Below, piece by piece: positions 8,122 through 16,013 of a stretch of DNA of 30,145 nt; positions within the stretch are counted from its first letter, which is position 1; every line of letters begins with the position of its first letter. The translations under genes and the position numbers were made by a program. A model generated the notes under the pieces. The model was not told the origin of the DNA. It saw only the letters and a program-made list of their open reading frames with translations, and made no database searches. This stretch comes from an uncultured Prevotella sp. (lineage in GTDB: Bacteria; Bacteroidota; Bacteroidia; Bacteroidales; Bacteroidaceae): the NCBI GenBank assembly GCA_900550035.1, contig URQS01000040.1, forward strand, positions 1 through 30,145. Direction: 5' to 3'.

Positions 8122-8208
8122 TTATTTTTGCGTGTCAATCTTATGTGCCACGCTCACGGCCTGAGCAATTGTAATTGCAAGAAAGCCGAAAATTACCATA
8201 GATACCAT
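8122..8208 (-). CDS. candidate 28-aa single-pass membrane protein
   Basis: On the minus strand an ATG at 8208 opens 28 codons ending in TAA at 8122. The product is MVSMVIFGFLAITIAQAVSV followed by AHKIDTQK: one hydrophobic membrane-spanning helix with a short charged tail. Upstream there is an AAAGG-like ribosome-binding stretch and, at 8270-8301, a full -33/-7 promoter. Promoter, leader and frame are therefore arranged as for a real gene. The 289-bp stretch between the esterase terminator and trpB has no other candidate. I do not recognise a family, and the frame is short enough to arise by chance. Confidence 0.5.
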   Translation of the reverse strand: MVSMVIFGFLAITIAQAVSVAHKIDTQK

Positions 8209-8269
8209 AATCTTTTTACCTTTAAGTTAAACTGTTTTCTTTAATTACTCTGTTATCCTTTTTGCACTG

Positions 8270-8301
8270 CAAAGGTAGAAAAATACGGCTGTGTACGCAA
8301 A
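8270..8301 (-). promoter_or_regulatory. promoter driving the 28-codon frame
   Basis: On the minus strand TTTG (8298-8301), 20 bp, then TACCTTTG (8270-8277). Both boxes match the Bacteroidota consensus. The start would be near 8263, about 55 nt before the ATG at 8208. Confidence 0.6.
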
Positions 8302-8389
8302 CAATACGTCTAAAACTTGATTTTTTGCTTATTTTTGTTGATGCAAGTCAAAGTATAAGGTTCATACGAACTGTGAATTGATTCATTCT

Positions 8390-9748
8390 TTAAACTTCTG
8401 GAACTGTTGCAAGGAATTTCTTGATTTCATCGTCTGAAACAGCATAGTCATGCAAGTCGCCATTGATATAACTCTCATAGGAAGGCATATCAATAAGTCC
8501 ATGTCCAGACAGACAGAACAGAATCACCTTTTCTTCTCCAGCTTCCTTTGCCTTCATAGCCTCGCGAATAGTAGCAGCAATAGCATGACAACTCTCTGGC
8601 GCAGGAATAATACCTTCTGTACGTGCAAAAAGCATGCCTGCCTCGAAAGACTCAGACTGAGGAATATCAACACCATGCATATATCCGTCCTTAATCAACT
8701 GAGAAATAATCATACCAGCACCATGATAGCGCAAACCACCAGCATGGATATTCGCAGGTTTGAAATCATGACCTAAGGTGTACATTGGAAGTAATGGTGT
8801 ATAACCAGCCTCATCGCCAAAGTCGTATTCAAATTTACCACGGGTCAACTTAGGGCAACTTTCCGGTTCAGCTGCAATAAATTCAGTATTCTTTCCATCC
8901 TTAATCTTATGACGCATGAAAGGGAAGGCAATTCCACCAAAGTTACTACCGCCACCAAAACATGCTATCACAGTATCAGGATACTCACCTGCCATAGCCA
9001 TCTGCTTTTCTGCCTCCAGGCCAATGACTGTCTGATGGAGAGCCACATGATTTAACACAGAGCCCAAAGTATATTTACAACCAGGAGTTGTTGTAGCCAA
9101 CTCTACAGCCTCACTGATAGCAGTTCCTAATGAACCAGGATGATGAGGGTCACGAGTAATGATGTTTTTACCAGCTCTTGTACTCATAGAAGGAGAACCC
9201 TCTACTGTAGCGCCAAAGGTACGCATAATACTGGAACGATATGGTTTTTGCTGCATGGTTATCTTTACCTGATAGACAGCCGCTTCCAATCCATAGAGTT
9301 TGGCTGCATAAGACAAAGCAGCACCCCACTGACCGGCACCTGTTTCTGTTGTGACATTCGTGTCACCCTCTTGCTTACAATAGTAACACTGAGGCAGAGC
9401 AGAATTGATCTTATGCGAACCTAATGGGTTAGTACTCTCATTTTTGAAATAGATATGAGCTGGAGTACCTAAAGCTTCTTCCAAAGCATAAGCACGCACC
9501 AGTGGAGTAGAACGATAGAAAGTGTATTTCTCCAATACATCTTCAGGAATATCTATCCACGCATGCTCCTGGTCTAATTCCTGCTTGGAACATTCCTTAT
9601 TGAATATATGTGAAAGATCATCAGCACTGAGAGGTTTGTGGGTCTGAGGATTCAATGGAGGCAATGGTTTATTAGGCATGTCCGCCTGAATATTATACCA
9701 TTGCGTTGGGATTTCACTCTCCTGCAAAATAAATTTCTTCTGTTTCAT
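8390..9748 (-). CDS. trpB: tryptophan synthase beta chain, TrpB2 type
   Basis: A PLP-dependent beta-replacement enzyme that condenses indole with serine to form tryptophan. The 452-aa length and N-terminal extension (PTQWYNIQADMP, then RSTPLVRAYALEEALG) identify the TrpB2 subgroup rather than classic TrpB1 of about 400 aa. The PLP lysine is Lys113 in NPLGSHKINSA. TETGAGQWGAAL (about residues 134-145) and the phosphate-binding GGGSN loop (about residue 265) are intact. No trpA or other trp gene is adjacent, so it probably works alone, salvaging indole, as TrpB2 enzymes often do. Third codon positions look more A/T-rich than in neighbouring gdhA or the kinase gene, which may hint at a different history. 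The start at 9748 gives the family-standard N-terminus. Confidence 0.95.
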   Translation of the reverse strand: MKQKKFILQESEIPTQWYNIQADMPNKPLPPLNPQTHKPLSADDLSHIFNKECSKQELDQEHAWIDIPEDVLEKYTFYRSTPLVRAYALEEALGTPAHIYFKNESTNPLGSHKINSALPQCYYCKQEGDTNVTTETGAGQWGAALSYAAKLYGLEAAVYQVKITMQQKPYRSSIMRTFGATVEGSPSMSTRAGKNIITRDPHHPGSLGTAISEAVELATTTPGCKYTLGSVLNHVALHQTVIGLEAEKQMAMAGEYPDTVIACFGGGSNFGGIAFPFMRHKIKDGKNTEFIAAEPESCPKLTRGKFEYDFGDEAGYTPLLPMYTLGHDFKPANIHAGGLRYHGAGMIISQLIKDGYMHGVDIPQSESFEAGMLFARTEGIIPAPESCHAIAATIREAMKAKEAGEEKVILFCLSGHGLIDMPSYESYINGDLHDYAVSDDEIKKFLATVPEV

Positions 9749-9817
9749 GTGGTGTCATTTTATTTTAATTATTATGTCTTTCCTTACATCCTGTTTGTAG
9801 ACGAATCTATTTTACGA

Positions 9818-9825
9818 CAAAATTA
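9818..9825 (-). promoter_or_regulatory. trpB -7 box
   Basis: Minus-strand TAATTTTG matches TAnnTTTG, 69 bp upstream of the trpB ATG. No leader peptide, T-box or attenuator hairpin could be recognised in the leader. The divergent intergenic region (9749-10023) holds nothing else I can name. Confidence 0.45.
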
Positions 9826-9985
9826 CAAAAATATTTGAGATAAAAGAAAAAATGCAACGATTTTGCATTTTGTCTGAAAATATCGTAAAACGGCTGATAA
9901 TTGTATTCGGCCTAAATTATAAGTGTTGTGGAAATTTGTAATGAAAATGTAACGCCTCCGCAATACGTGTGAATAGTATTATGTT

Positions 9986-9993
9986 TATCTTTG
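9986..9993 (+). promoter_or_regulatory. -7 box of the two-component operon
   Basis: TATCTTTG matches TAnnTTTG, 30 bp ahead of the response-regulator ATG at 10024. No clear -33 box is seen. Confidence 0.5.
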
Positions 9994-10023
9994 CAAACGT
10001 AAAAGAGAATAACATAAAGCACA

Positions 10024-10713
10024 ATGAAACAGAATGCACGCATACTTGTTGTAGATGACGAGCAGGACCTGCTCGAAATCCTGAAGTTCAATCTTGAGAC
10101 AGAAGGCTATGAGGTCGTGACAGCCCCGTCTGCCGAAGATGCCCTGCAGCTCGACATAGCCTCGTTCGACCTCATGCTGCTCGACGTGATGATGGGCGGC
10201 ATGTCGGGATTTGCCATGGCGCGCCAGCTTAAGGACAATCCTGCCACTGCACAGGTGCCTATCATATTCCTTACGGCGCGCGACACCGAGAACGACACAG
10301 TGACGGGATTCAATCTCGGTGCCGACGACTATATCTCCAAGCCTTTCTCGCTGCGTGAGGTGATGGTGCGCGTGCGTGCCGTGCTGCGTCGCACCGCCAA
10401 GGAGAACGGTGAGGAAGAGGCAAAGACGCTGTCGTATCAGGGCATTGTGATGAACCTCGACCGCAAGACGGTGAGCGTCGACGGTGAGGACATCCCGTTC
10501 ACCAAGACCGAGTTCGAACTTCTCCACCTATTGCTCGACGAGCGTGGTCGTGTGTTCTCACGCCAGGAGCTCATCGAGCGTATATGGCCCAAGGACGTGC
10601 TGGTGCTCGACCGCACCGTCGATGTCAACATAACTCGACTCCGCAAGAAGATAGGACGCTTCGCCAAGTGCATCGTCACACGCCTCGGCTTCGGCTACTA
10701 CTTCGATGCCTAA
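10024..10713 (+). CDS. OmpR/PhoB-type response regulator
   Basis: A 229-aa transcription factor. Receiver domain (residues 5-120): acidic pair Asp11/Asp12, phospho-acceptor Asp54 in LMLLDVMM, Thr84 in FLTARD, and Lys106 in YISKPF. The C-terminal winged helix (about 130-229) shows FTKTEFELLHLLLDERGRVF and LDRTVDVNITRLRKKIG, typical of OmpR/PhoB DNA-binding domains. The downstream kinase gene overlaps its stop codon, so the two form one operon and presumably a cognate pair. The target genes and stimulus are not evident from this window. Layout and length resemble the Bacteroides RprXY system, but I cannot confirm orthology. Confidence 0.93.
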   Translation: MKQNARILVVDDEQDLLEILKFNLETEGYEVVTAPSAEDALQLDIASFDLMLLDVMMGGMSGFAMARQLKDNPATAQVPIIFLTARDTENDTVTGFNLGADDYISKPFSLREVMVRVRAVLRRTAKENGEEEAKTLSYQGIVMNLDRKTVSVDGEDIPFTKTEFELLHLLLDERGRVFSRQELIERIWPKDVLVLDRTVDVNITRLRKKIGRFAKCIVTRLGFGYYFDA

Positions 10714-12175
10714 AACCTTATGTCTTATGCGAATATCCGTTGGAACAAAACTTTATTTCAGTGTACTGTCGCTGTTTCTGCTCTTTGCCGTGTCGTTCAT
10801 CATCTTTCAGCAGGCACGCGAGAAGCAGTATAAGATTGACACGCTCAATCTGAAGTTGCAAGACTACAACTCGCGCATGGCAGAGTTCTACAGCAACAAC
10901 GCCGACCACTCCGAACAGGCGTTCAACAATTATGTGCGCCGCCACTACATGTCGCGCCTGCGTGTCACACTGATACGTCCCGACGGAAGCGTGCTGTACG
11001 ACAGCCGCTTGAAGCAATACGCGCACATAAGCAATCATGCCTCGCGTCCGGAGGTGGCAATGGCGCTCAAGCACGGCTCAGGCTCTACCGTGGAGCGCAG
11101 CAGCAAGACGTTCAACAGCGACTATTTCTATTCTGCCACGTATTTTCCGCACGACTCTATCGTCATACGCTCGGCACTGCCATATACCAGCGACCTCGCC
11201 CGTTCGTTGCAGGCCGATCAGCACTACATTTGGTTTGCCGTCATAACGATACTTCTGCTCACCGTAGTGCTCTATCGCTTCACCAGCCGACTGGGCGACA
11301 ACGTGAAGAAACTGCGCACTTTCGCCTCGCGAGCCGACCACGGTGAGTCGCTCGACACGGAAGACCTCATTGCATTTCCTGCCGACGAGCTGGGCGAAAT
11401 AGCCGAGCGCATCATCAAGATATACAAGCGCCTGCAGTCGACACGGCGCGAACAGGACATACTCAAGCGCCAGCTGACGCAGAACATCGCCCACGAACTC
11501 AAGACGCCCGTGGCAAGCATACAGGGCTATCTGGAGACAATACTCGAAAATCCTAACATCAACGATCAGATGCGCGAGCAGTTTCTGGGCCGCTGCTACG
11601 CCCAGAGCCAGCGCCTCACGTCGCTCCTGCACGACATCTCTACGCTCAACCGCATGGACGACGCGCCCGAGATGACGAGTACCGAGAATGTCAATATATC
11701 GCAGATGGTGCAGAACATCCAGAAGGAGACAGCCCTGCAGCTGCAGCAGAAGCACATGATATTTGACAACCGTCTGCCCGACAACATCGTGGTCAGAGGC
11801 AATCAAAGTCTGCTCTACAGCGTGTTCCGCAATCTTACCGACAACGCCATAGCCTATGCGGGCGAAGGTACCACCATAACACTATCTGCCCAGCGTTCGG
11901 ACAACGGCGCTAAGTATGCTAAATCAGGCGACGATGAAAGTTCGACCAAGTGGATATTCACCTTTGCCGACAACGGTGTTGGCGTGCCTGCCGAGCACCT
12001 TCCGCGCCTCTTCGAGCGCTTCTATCGTGTGGACAAGGGCCGTTCGCGCAAAATGGGAGGCACCGGTCTGGGCCTTGCCATAGTCAAGAATGCCGTGCTT
12101 CTGCATGGAGGAACAATAAGGGTGAGCGCAAACGAAGGGGGCGGATTGAAGTTCGTATTCTCGTTGAAGATATAA
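10706..12175 (+). CDS. membrane sensor histidine kinase
   Basis: The partner of the preceding regulator. From ATG 10706, which overlaps the regulator stop by 8 bp, it is 489 aa. ATG 10727 (MRISVGTKLYFS) is an equally good start. A first membrane helix (about residues 15-35) is followed by a roughly 130-residue periplasmic sensor region, a second helix (about 170-190, HYIWFAVITILLLTVVLYRF) and a HAMP-like linker. The dimerisation/phospho-acceptor box is IAHELKTPVASIQGYLE with His263. The ATPase domain shows the N box (FRNLTDNAIAYAG), G1 (DNGVGVP), F box (LFERFYRVD) and G2 (GGTGLGLAIVK). All catalytic motifs are intact. The ligand is unknown. Confidence 0.93.
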   Translation: MPKTLCLMRISVGTKLYFSVLSLFLLFAVSFIIFQQAREKQYKIDTLNLKLQDYNSRMAEFYSNNADHSEQAFNNYVRRHYMSRLRVTLIRPDGSVLYDSRLKQYAHISNHASRPEVAMALKHGSGSTVERSSKTFNSDYFYSATYFPHDSIVIRSALPYTSDLARSLQADQHYIWFAVITILLLTVVLYRFTSRLGDNVKKLRTFASRADHGESLDTEDLIAFPADELGEIAERIIKIYKRLQSTRREQDILKRQLTQNIAHELKTPVASIQGYLETILENPNINDQMREQFLGRCYAQSQRLTSLLHDISTLNRMDDAPEMTSTENVNISQMVQNIQKETALQLQQKHMIFDNRLPDNIVVRGNQSLLYSVFRNLTDNAIAYAGEGTTITLSAQRSDNGAKYAKSGDDESSTKWIFTFADNGVGVPAEHLPRLFERFYRVDKGRSRKMGGTGLGLAIVKNAVLLHGGTIRVSANEGGGLKFVFSLKI

Positions 12176-12180
12176 CAGAG

Positions 12181-12223
12181 AAAGGGGTAAGGTTTGTATT
12201 ACAAAACAAACCTTACCCCTTTT
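12181..12223. terminator. bidirectional terminator overlapping the end of birA
   Basis: AAAGGGGTAAGGTTTGT and its exact complement form a 17-bp perfect stem around an 8-nt loop, with A and T tracts on the two sides. It lies right after the kinase gene stop and includes the last codons of convergent birA, so it can terminate both transcripts. Confidence 0.85.
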
Positions 12224-12939
12224 AGTGTATACTCGCGTCTGGTGCCGTCGGCAAGTGTCAGATACAGGCGGCCGTCAGCCGAAACGTGGTCGATGCGGGC
12301 GCTGAACTGTTCGCCCGTTGCGGTGTCTTCGTAGGTGTGTGTGCCCTCGCGGCGATACAATGCAGCATGATATTGGCTGACGACAGAGTCGGCTGAGCCG
12401 CTGACGGCAAGCGAGTAGTAGTGCTCGAAGTGCTGCACTATCTCGTCGAGCAGCTGTTCTGTAGGAGTCTCTACACCTATTATATTATATAGCGACACCG
12501 GATTGGGCGCATCGCTGTGAAACTCCCGTTGGTTGACATTGAGTCCGATGCCGTATATGCAACGTGCCAGAGTGCGCCCCTTCACCGATGTCTCGATGAG
12601 CGTGCCGCTTATCTTGCGGTCGTGCCAGTATATGTCGTTGGGCCATTTCAGACTGATGCCGTCGGTGTATTTGTCGAGTGCTGCCTTGACGGCGAGCGCT
12701 CCAGCCATCGACAGCACAAACTGTCGGGTGATGTCGACGCTTGTCGGGCATACCAGAATCGAGAACAGCAGGTTCTTACCTGCCTCGCTCTCCCATTTGT
12801 TGTTGCCCTGTCCGCGTCCGGCAGTCTGCCAGTCGGCGTAGACTACGGTCATGCTGTCGTCTTGGGGCGACTGTAGCGTGCGCAGATAGTCGTTGGTTGA
12901 GGCTGTCTGTGCGAGATGTATTATTTTATGTTGCATCAT
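12199..12939 (-). CDS. birA: biotin--[acetyl-CoA-carboxylase] ligase
   Basis: Activates biotin with ATP and transfers it to the biotin carboxyl carrier lysine of carboxylases. The 246-aa length and the absence of an N-terminal HTH mean it is a monofunctional (group I) ligase, not a repressor. STNDYL opens the catalytic domain. ADWQTAGRGQGNNKWES (about residues 35-51) is the biotinyl-AMP loop, in the GRGQxxxxW form rather than the E. coli GRGRRGRxW. LKWPNDIYWHDRKISGTLIE (about residues 97-116) is the biotin/ATP site with the essential Lys. The C-terminal small beta domain (about 200-246) ends inside the convergent terminator. The start may be 12939 or the next ATG, 12936. A TAnnTTTG box lies upstream at 12986-12993. 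Confidence 0.95.
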   Translation of the reverse strand: MMQHKIIHLAQTASTNDYLRTLQSPQDDSMTVVYADWQTAGRGQGNNKWESEAGKNLLFSILVCPTSVDITRQFVLSMAGALAVKAALDKYTDGISLKWPNDIYWHDRKISGTLIETSVKGRTLARCIYGIGLNVNQREFHSDAPNPVSLYNIIGVETPTEQLLDEIVQHFEHYYSLAVSGSADSVVSQYHAALYRREGTHTYEDTATGEQFSARIDHVSADGRLYLTLADGTRREYTLKGVRFVL

Positions 12940-12962
12940 TTACGTTTTCGTATAAAATCAAT

Positions 12963-12993
12963 TAATTTTGCATCTGCAATCAATCCAAACATA
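12963..12993. promoter_or_regulatory. divergent -7 boxes for tadA and birA
   Basis: The plus-strand TAATTTTG at 12963-12970 would serve tadA (ATG 12999). The minus-strand TATGTTTG at 12986-12993 would serve birA (ATG 12939). The two promoters face each other within 59 bp of intergenic DNA, so their transcripts overlap at the 5' ends. Neither has a clear -33 TTTG. Confidence 0.45.
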
Positions 12994-12998
12994 CTATT

Positions 12999-13454
12999 AT
13001 GGACGAAAAACAGAAGCAACAGGCTGCCGACGAGCAGTTTATGCGCCGCGCCCTCGACGAGGCTGTGGCGGCTCGCGACGCCGGCGAGATACCCGTTGGT
13101 GCGGTAGTGGTGGCTGGCGGTCGCATCATAGCGCGTGCCCACAACCTCACCGAGACCCTTGGCGACGTTACGGCACATGCCGAGATGCAAGCCATCACGT
13201 CGGCTGCCAATCAGTTGGGCGGCAAATATCTCACCGACTGCACCCTATACGTCACTCTCGAACCCTGCATCATGTGTGCCGGAGCGATAGGGTGGTCGCA
13301 GATAAGGCGTGTGGTGTATGGCGCAAGCGACGACAAGCGCGGCTATTCGCAGTACGCCCCCAAGGCGTTTCACCCTAAATGCACTGTCACCACGGGCATT
13401 CTCGAAGACGAATGCAGAGAGTTGATGACGCAGTTCTTCAAGAGCAGAAGATAA
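12999..13454 (+). CDS. tadA: tRNA-specific adenosine deaminase (wobble A34 to inosine)
   Basis: A zinc-dependent deaminase of 151 aa, normal for TadA. The zinc and proton-shuttle motif HAE is at residues 60-62 (VTAHAEMQAI) and the PCxxC ligands are Cys90 and Cys93 (TLEPCIMCAGAI). IPVGAVVV and the ARAHNL segment, with Asn49 contacting substrate, are family hallmarks that distinguish it from guanine or cytidine deaminases. It should convert adenosine 34 of tRNA-Arg(ACG) to inosine, normally an essential step. The gene is divergent from birA. A perfect palindrome, part of the dispersed repeat family, lies just after the stop codon. Confidence 0.95.
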   Translation: MDEKQKQQAADEQFMRRALDEAVAARDAGEIPVGAVVVAGGRIIARAHNLTETLGDVTAHAEMQAITSAANQLGGKYLTDCTLYVTLEPCIMCAGAIGWSQIRRVVYGASDDKRGYSQYAPKAFHPKCTVTTGILEDECRELMTQFFKSRR

Positions 13455-13459
13455 TAATA

Positions 13460-13496
13460 GGAGGCTATGGCGTCCTCGCCATAGCCTGAGTAAGCA
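13460..13496 (-). repeat. dispersed palindromic repeat, copy 1
   Basis: Contains the perfect 10-bp stem GGCTATGGCG/CGCCATAGCC around TCCT, followed by TGAGTAAGCA. It is the reverse complement of segments near 18702-18740 and 24783-24821. It lies 6 bp after tadA and may act as its 3' end, though no T-run follows. Confidence 0.75.
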
Positions 13497-13564
13497 ACAA
13501 TGCATATTATTGTTGTCAACAGCGTTAATTATTATTGTTGTTGTAAAATGCCGGCTAATTGCTC

Positions 13565-13811
13565 AGGAGGGCGTGTCAAAAGTCACAGCAGTACGCCCCG
13601 AAGGGGCAGAAGCTCATAGCCCAGGGCAACGCCCTGGGTAAAAGTATCGCAAACTATAATGCGCCCTGTAAGGGCAAAAGCGTTAATTATCAATGCTTTT
13701 GCCCTTGCAGGGCGTTTTGCCATTTTCAATCCGTACACCCAAGGCGCTGCCTTGGGCTATGTGCTTTTGGGGCTTTCAGCCCGTTTTGTTTGACTTTTGA
13801 CACACCCTCCT
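13565..13811. mobile_element. 247-bp MITE-like quasi-palindromic element
   Basis: The ends are 21-bp terminal inverted repeats matching at 20 of 21 positions. The left end begins AGGAGGGCGTGTCAAAAG; the right end is its complement with one C/T change. Inside are nested hairpins: CCCC-GAA-GGGG, CCCAGGGC/GCCCTGGG, a central palindrome built on GCCCTGTAAGGGCAAAAGC, and mirror-image counterparts on the right arm. The whole element is therefore an imperfect palindrome. No ORF of note is present. No clear target-site duplication is seen. It could be a non-autonomous transposon or a REP-like element. The rest of 13497-13564 shows only ATTATTGTTGT-type short repeats. Confidence 0.7.
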
Positions 13812-13839
13812 CCTTCAGTTTGCAATCTCAACTGTATTA

Positions 13840-14745
13840 TTATTTCACTGCCTCCACAATATACCCCTGTGCCTTCAGCAAGTCTAATACGCCGCGTTTG
13901 CCCGGCAAATGACCAGCACCAACAACAAACAGCGTAGGCTTTTCGCTCATAATGGCAGGCATACGCTTAGCCCAGTCGGCATTGCGGCGATATATCAGCT
14001 GGTCCATTTCGTCGGGAGTGGCATCGCAGGCTGCATCAAACTTCTCGTTCATGATGTCGAGCAGCGTCTTGACGTCCTGCTTGTAGTATGCTTCAGCCAT
14101 ACGCTCAGTAAGAGAGGCGTAGTAGTCGGTGTGGTTGAGGAAGCAGTCGAGCTGAGCCACCTGGCGCTCAAGCGAAGCGCCGAACATCACGCCCATCTGA
14201 AATTCCATAGTCTCCAGACCGCCCACAGGCTCGTTGTTGTTCTTTGCCTGCTCCTGGAAGTACTGGTCGATGGTGTTGGTAGGGTCGAATTCGCCCATGT
14301 GTGCCTTCATATACTGTAGCACCTGCAACTGCGTGACGAGTGCTGCAGGCGAGAGGCGTCCCATCTGTGCGCCCACCACAGGGTTGCTCAGGTCAACCCC
14401 CATATACTGCTTCAGCAGCGCGTTGAGCTTTGTGTACTGGTCGGCGTTGAGCACAGTCTGCAGCGTCTTGCCCTCGGGCAGCATCATGTGTGCCTGCATG
14501 GCACGCAGCGAGTCGGGATTGGTCATGTCGTCCCATTTCAGTTCGCCGTACACCTGGTCGGTGTTGTCGAGAGCAGTATGTATTCCAGCCACTTTTTCTA
14601 CAAACGGCGTGTTGGCAATGTGGAAAGTACCGAATACATACGAGGGCTTTTTCAGGTCTTTGCCCGATATGCTGTACAGCAGTTGGGCGTTGGCTGTAAT
14701 GGCGCATACAAGCGCCAACAGAATGATAGAAAACAGTTTTTTCAT
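13840..14745 (-). CDS. TraB/GumN-family secreted protein
   Basis: The ATG at 14745 gives 301 aa and a clean signal peptide (MKKLFSIILLALVCAITANA). An upstream in-frame ATG at 14781 would place 12 polar residues before it and is unlikely. The mature protein opens with LLYSISGKDLKKPSYVFGTFH, the TraB/PrgY/GumN signature with the GTxH motif near residue 40. It ends with VVGAGHLPGKRGVLDLLKAQGY, which has the second conserved Gly/His motif. Members of this Tiki-like family are proposed metal-dependent proteases, some of them acting on peptide pheromones. The role in Bacteroidota is unknown. It likely acts in the periplasm. The gene is monocistronic, with the MITE-like element 28 bp downstream. Confidence 0.87.
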   Translation of the reverse strand: MKKLFSIILLALVCAITANAQLLYSISGKDLKKPSYVFGTFHIANTPFVEKVAGIHTALDNTDQVYGELKWDDMTNPDSLRAMQAHMMLPEGKTLQTVLNADQYTKLNALLKQYMGVDLSNPVVGAQMGRLSPAALVTQLQVLQYMKAHMGEFDPTNTIDQYFQEQAKNNNEPVGGLETMEFQMGVMFGASLERQVAQLDCFLNHTDYYASLTERMAEAYYKQDVKTLLDIMNEKFDAACDATPDEMDQLIYRRNADWAKRMPAIMSEKPTLFVVGAGHLPGKRGVLDLLKAQGYIVEAVK

Positions 14746-14820
14746 ATTATTTATTGTTAAATGATAAGTTTCTCGTTGCAATAAATGTGTGAATTTAGCC
14801 TTTTTATTTGATATTTTGCG

Positions 14821-14836
14821 TACATTTGCAAATCTA
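14821..14836. promoter_or_regulatory. back-to-back divergent -7 boxes
   Basis: TACATTTG (plus strand, 14821-14828) abuts the complement of TAGATTTG (minus strand, 14829-14836), giving a 16-bp near-palindrome. The plus box would serve the phosphotransferase gene (ATG 14915) and the minus box the TraB-family gene (ATG 14745). Polymerases at the two sites could not bind together. Confidence 0.45.
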
Positions 14837-14914
14837 AGAGTCTTATTTTGGGTATACGCCCGATTTTATTAACGGAAATAACAGAGAAATATTTTCAAAA
14901 ACAACCTATAAAAA

Positions 14915-15997
14915 ATGAACAATCTCAACCCAATCATCAGCCACTTCAGCATCACTGGCACAGTGGCAGACGTGAAGCCATTAGGCAACGGACTTATCAA
15001 CGACACCTACAAAATCACCACAGCCGAGGCCGACGCACCCGACTATGTGCTTCAACGTATCAACGACTCGATATTCACCGATGTCGACTTGTTGCAGCAC
15101 AACATCGAGGAGGTTACTACACATATCCGTGAGCTGCTCGTAAAGGAGGGCGCTGACGACATCGACCGTCGTGTGCTCACATTCATCAAGGCCGACAGCG
15201 GCAAGACATACATCAAGGACGAGGAAGGCAAGTTCTGGCGTATCTCGATGTTCATTCCCGATGCTGTGACTGTAGACGCTGTCAATCCCGAGTCGTCATA
15301 CCATGCTGGCAAGGCATTCGGTAAGTTTGAGTCGCAGGTAGCCGACATCACCGACCGTCTGGGCGAGACTATCCCCAACTTCCACAACATGGAGCTGCGC
15401 CGCGACCAGCTGCGCCAGGCTGTCAAGGAAGACCGTGCAGGCCGTGCAGCCGGTGTTAAGGACTTCATCGACGAGATAGAGAAGTATATGGACGAGATGT
15501 GTCTTGGCGAGCGCCTCTTCCGTGAGGGCAAGCTCCAGAAGCACGTATGCCACTGCGACACCAAGGTGAACAACATGATGTTCGACAAGGAGGGCCGTGT
15601 GCTCTGCGTCATCGACCTCGACACCGTGATGCCTTCATTGTTCGTGAGCGACTACGGCGACTTCCTGCGCACAGCAGCCAACACCATCGCCGAGGACTCG
15701 CCCGAGTTCGACAAGATCGACTTCCGTATGGACATCTTCGAGGCTTTCACACGCGGATATGTTGAGTCGGCATCAAGCTTCCTCACTCCGCTCGAAATCT
15801 CATTGTTGCCCTATGCTGCCGAGCTGTTCCCATACATGCAGGCTGTACGCTTCCTCTGGGACTACCTCAACGGCGACCACTACTGGAAGTGCTCTTATCC
15901 CGAGCACAACCTCACACGTGCCCGCAACCAGTGGCACCTCTTCCTCAAGGCTCGTGAGCACGAGGCTGAGATGAAGAAGTTTATCGAGGCGCTGTAA
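14915..15997 (+). CDS. aminoglycoside-phosphotransferase-fold sugar kinase, N-acetylhexosamine 1-kinase-like
   Basis: A 360-aa cytoplasmic kinase of the APH/choline kinase fold. The N-lobe has a nucleotide-binding loop at about residues 22-33 (PLGNGLINDTYKI) and the Lys/Gln region YVLQRIN. The catalytic loop is HCDTKVNNMMFD (His213, Asp215, Asn220), followed by the metal-binding Asp in CVIDLDTVMPS (about residue 235). This combination, with the spacing seen here, resembles NahK, which phosphorylates GlcNAc or GalNAc at C1 in mucin-sugar salvage. Homoserine or other small-molecule kinases of the same fold cannot be excluded. No lacto-N-biose phosphorylase or sugar nucleotidyltransferase is adjacent. 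A large inverted repeat lies 16 bp after the stop codon. Confidence 0.8.
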   Translation: MNNLNPIISHFSITGTVADVKPLGNGLINDTYKITTAEADAPDYVLQRINDSIFTDVDLLQHNIEEVTTHIRELLVKEGADDIDRRVLTFIKADSGKTYIKDEEGKFWRISMFIPDAVTVDAVNPESSYHAGKAFGKFESQVADITDRLGETIPNFHNMELRRDQLRQAVKEDRAGRAAGVKDFIDEIEKYMDEMCLGERLFREGKLQKHVCHCDTKVNNMMFDKEGRVLCVIDLDTVMPSLFVSDYGDFLRTAANTIAEDSPEFDKIDFRMDIFEAFTRGYVESASSFLTPLEISLLPYAAELFPYMQAVRFLWDYLNGDHYWKCSYPEHNLTRARNQWHLFLKAREHEAEMKKFIEAL

Positions 15998-16013
15998 TAC
16001 AATATTTGCATTT

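Noticed and set aside
13559..13912. 117-codon frame through the MITE-like element
   Set aside because: It reads through hairpins and into the convergent TraB-family gene. The Cys/Phe-rich translation has no family features.
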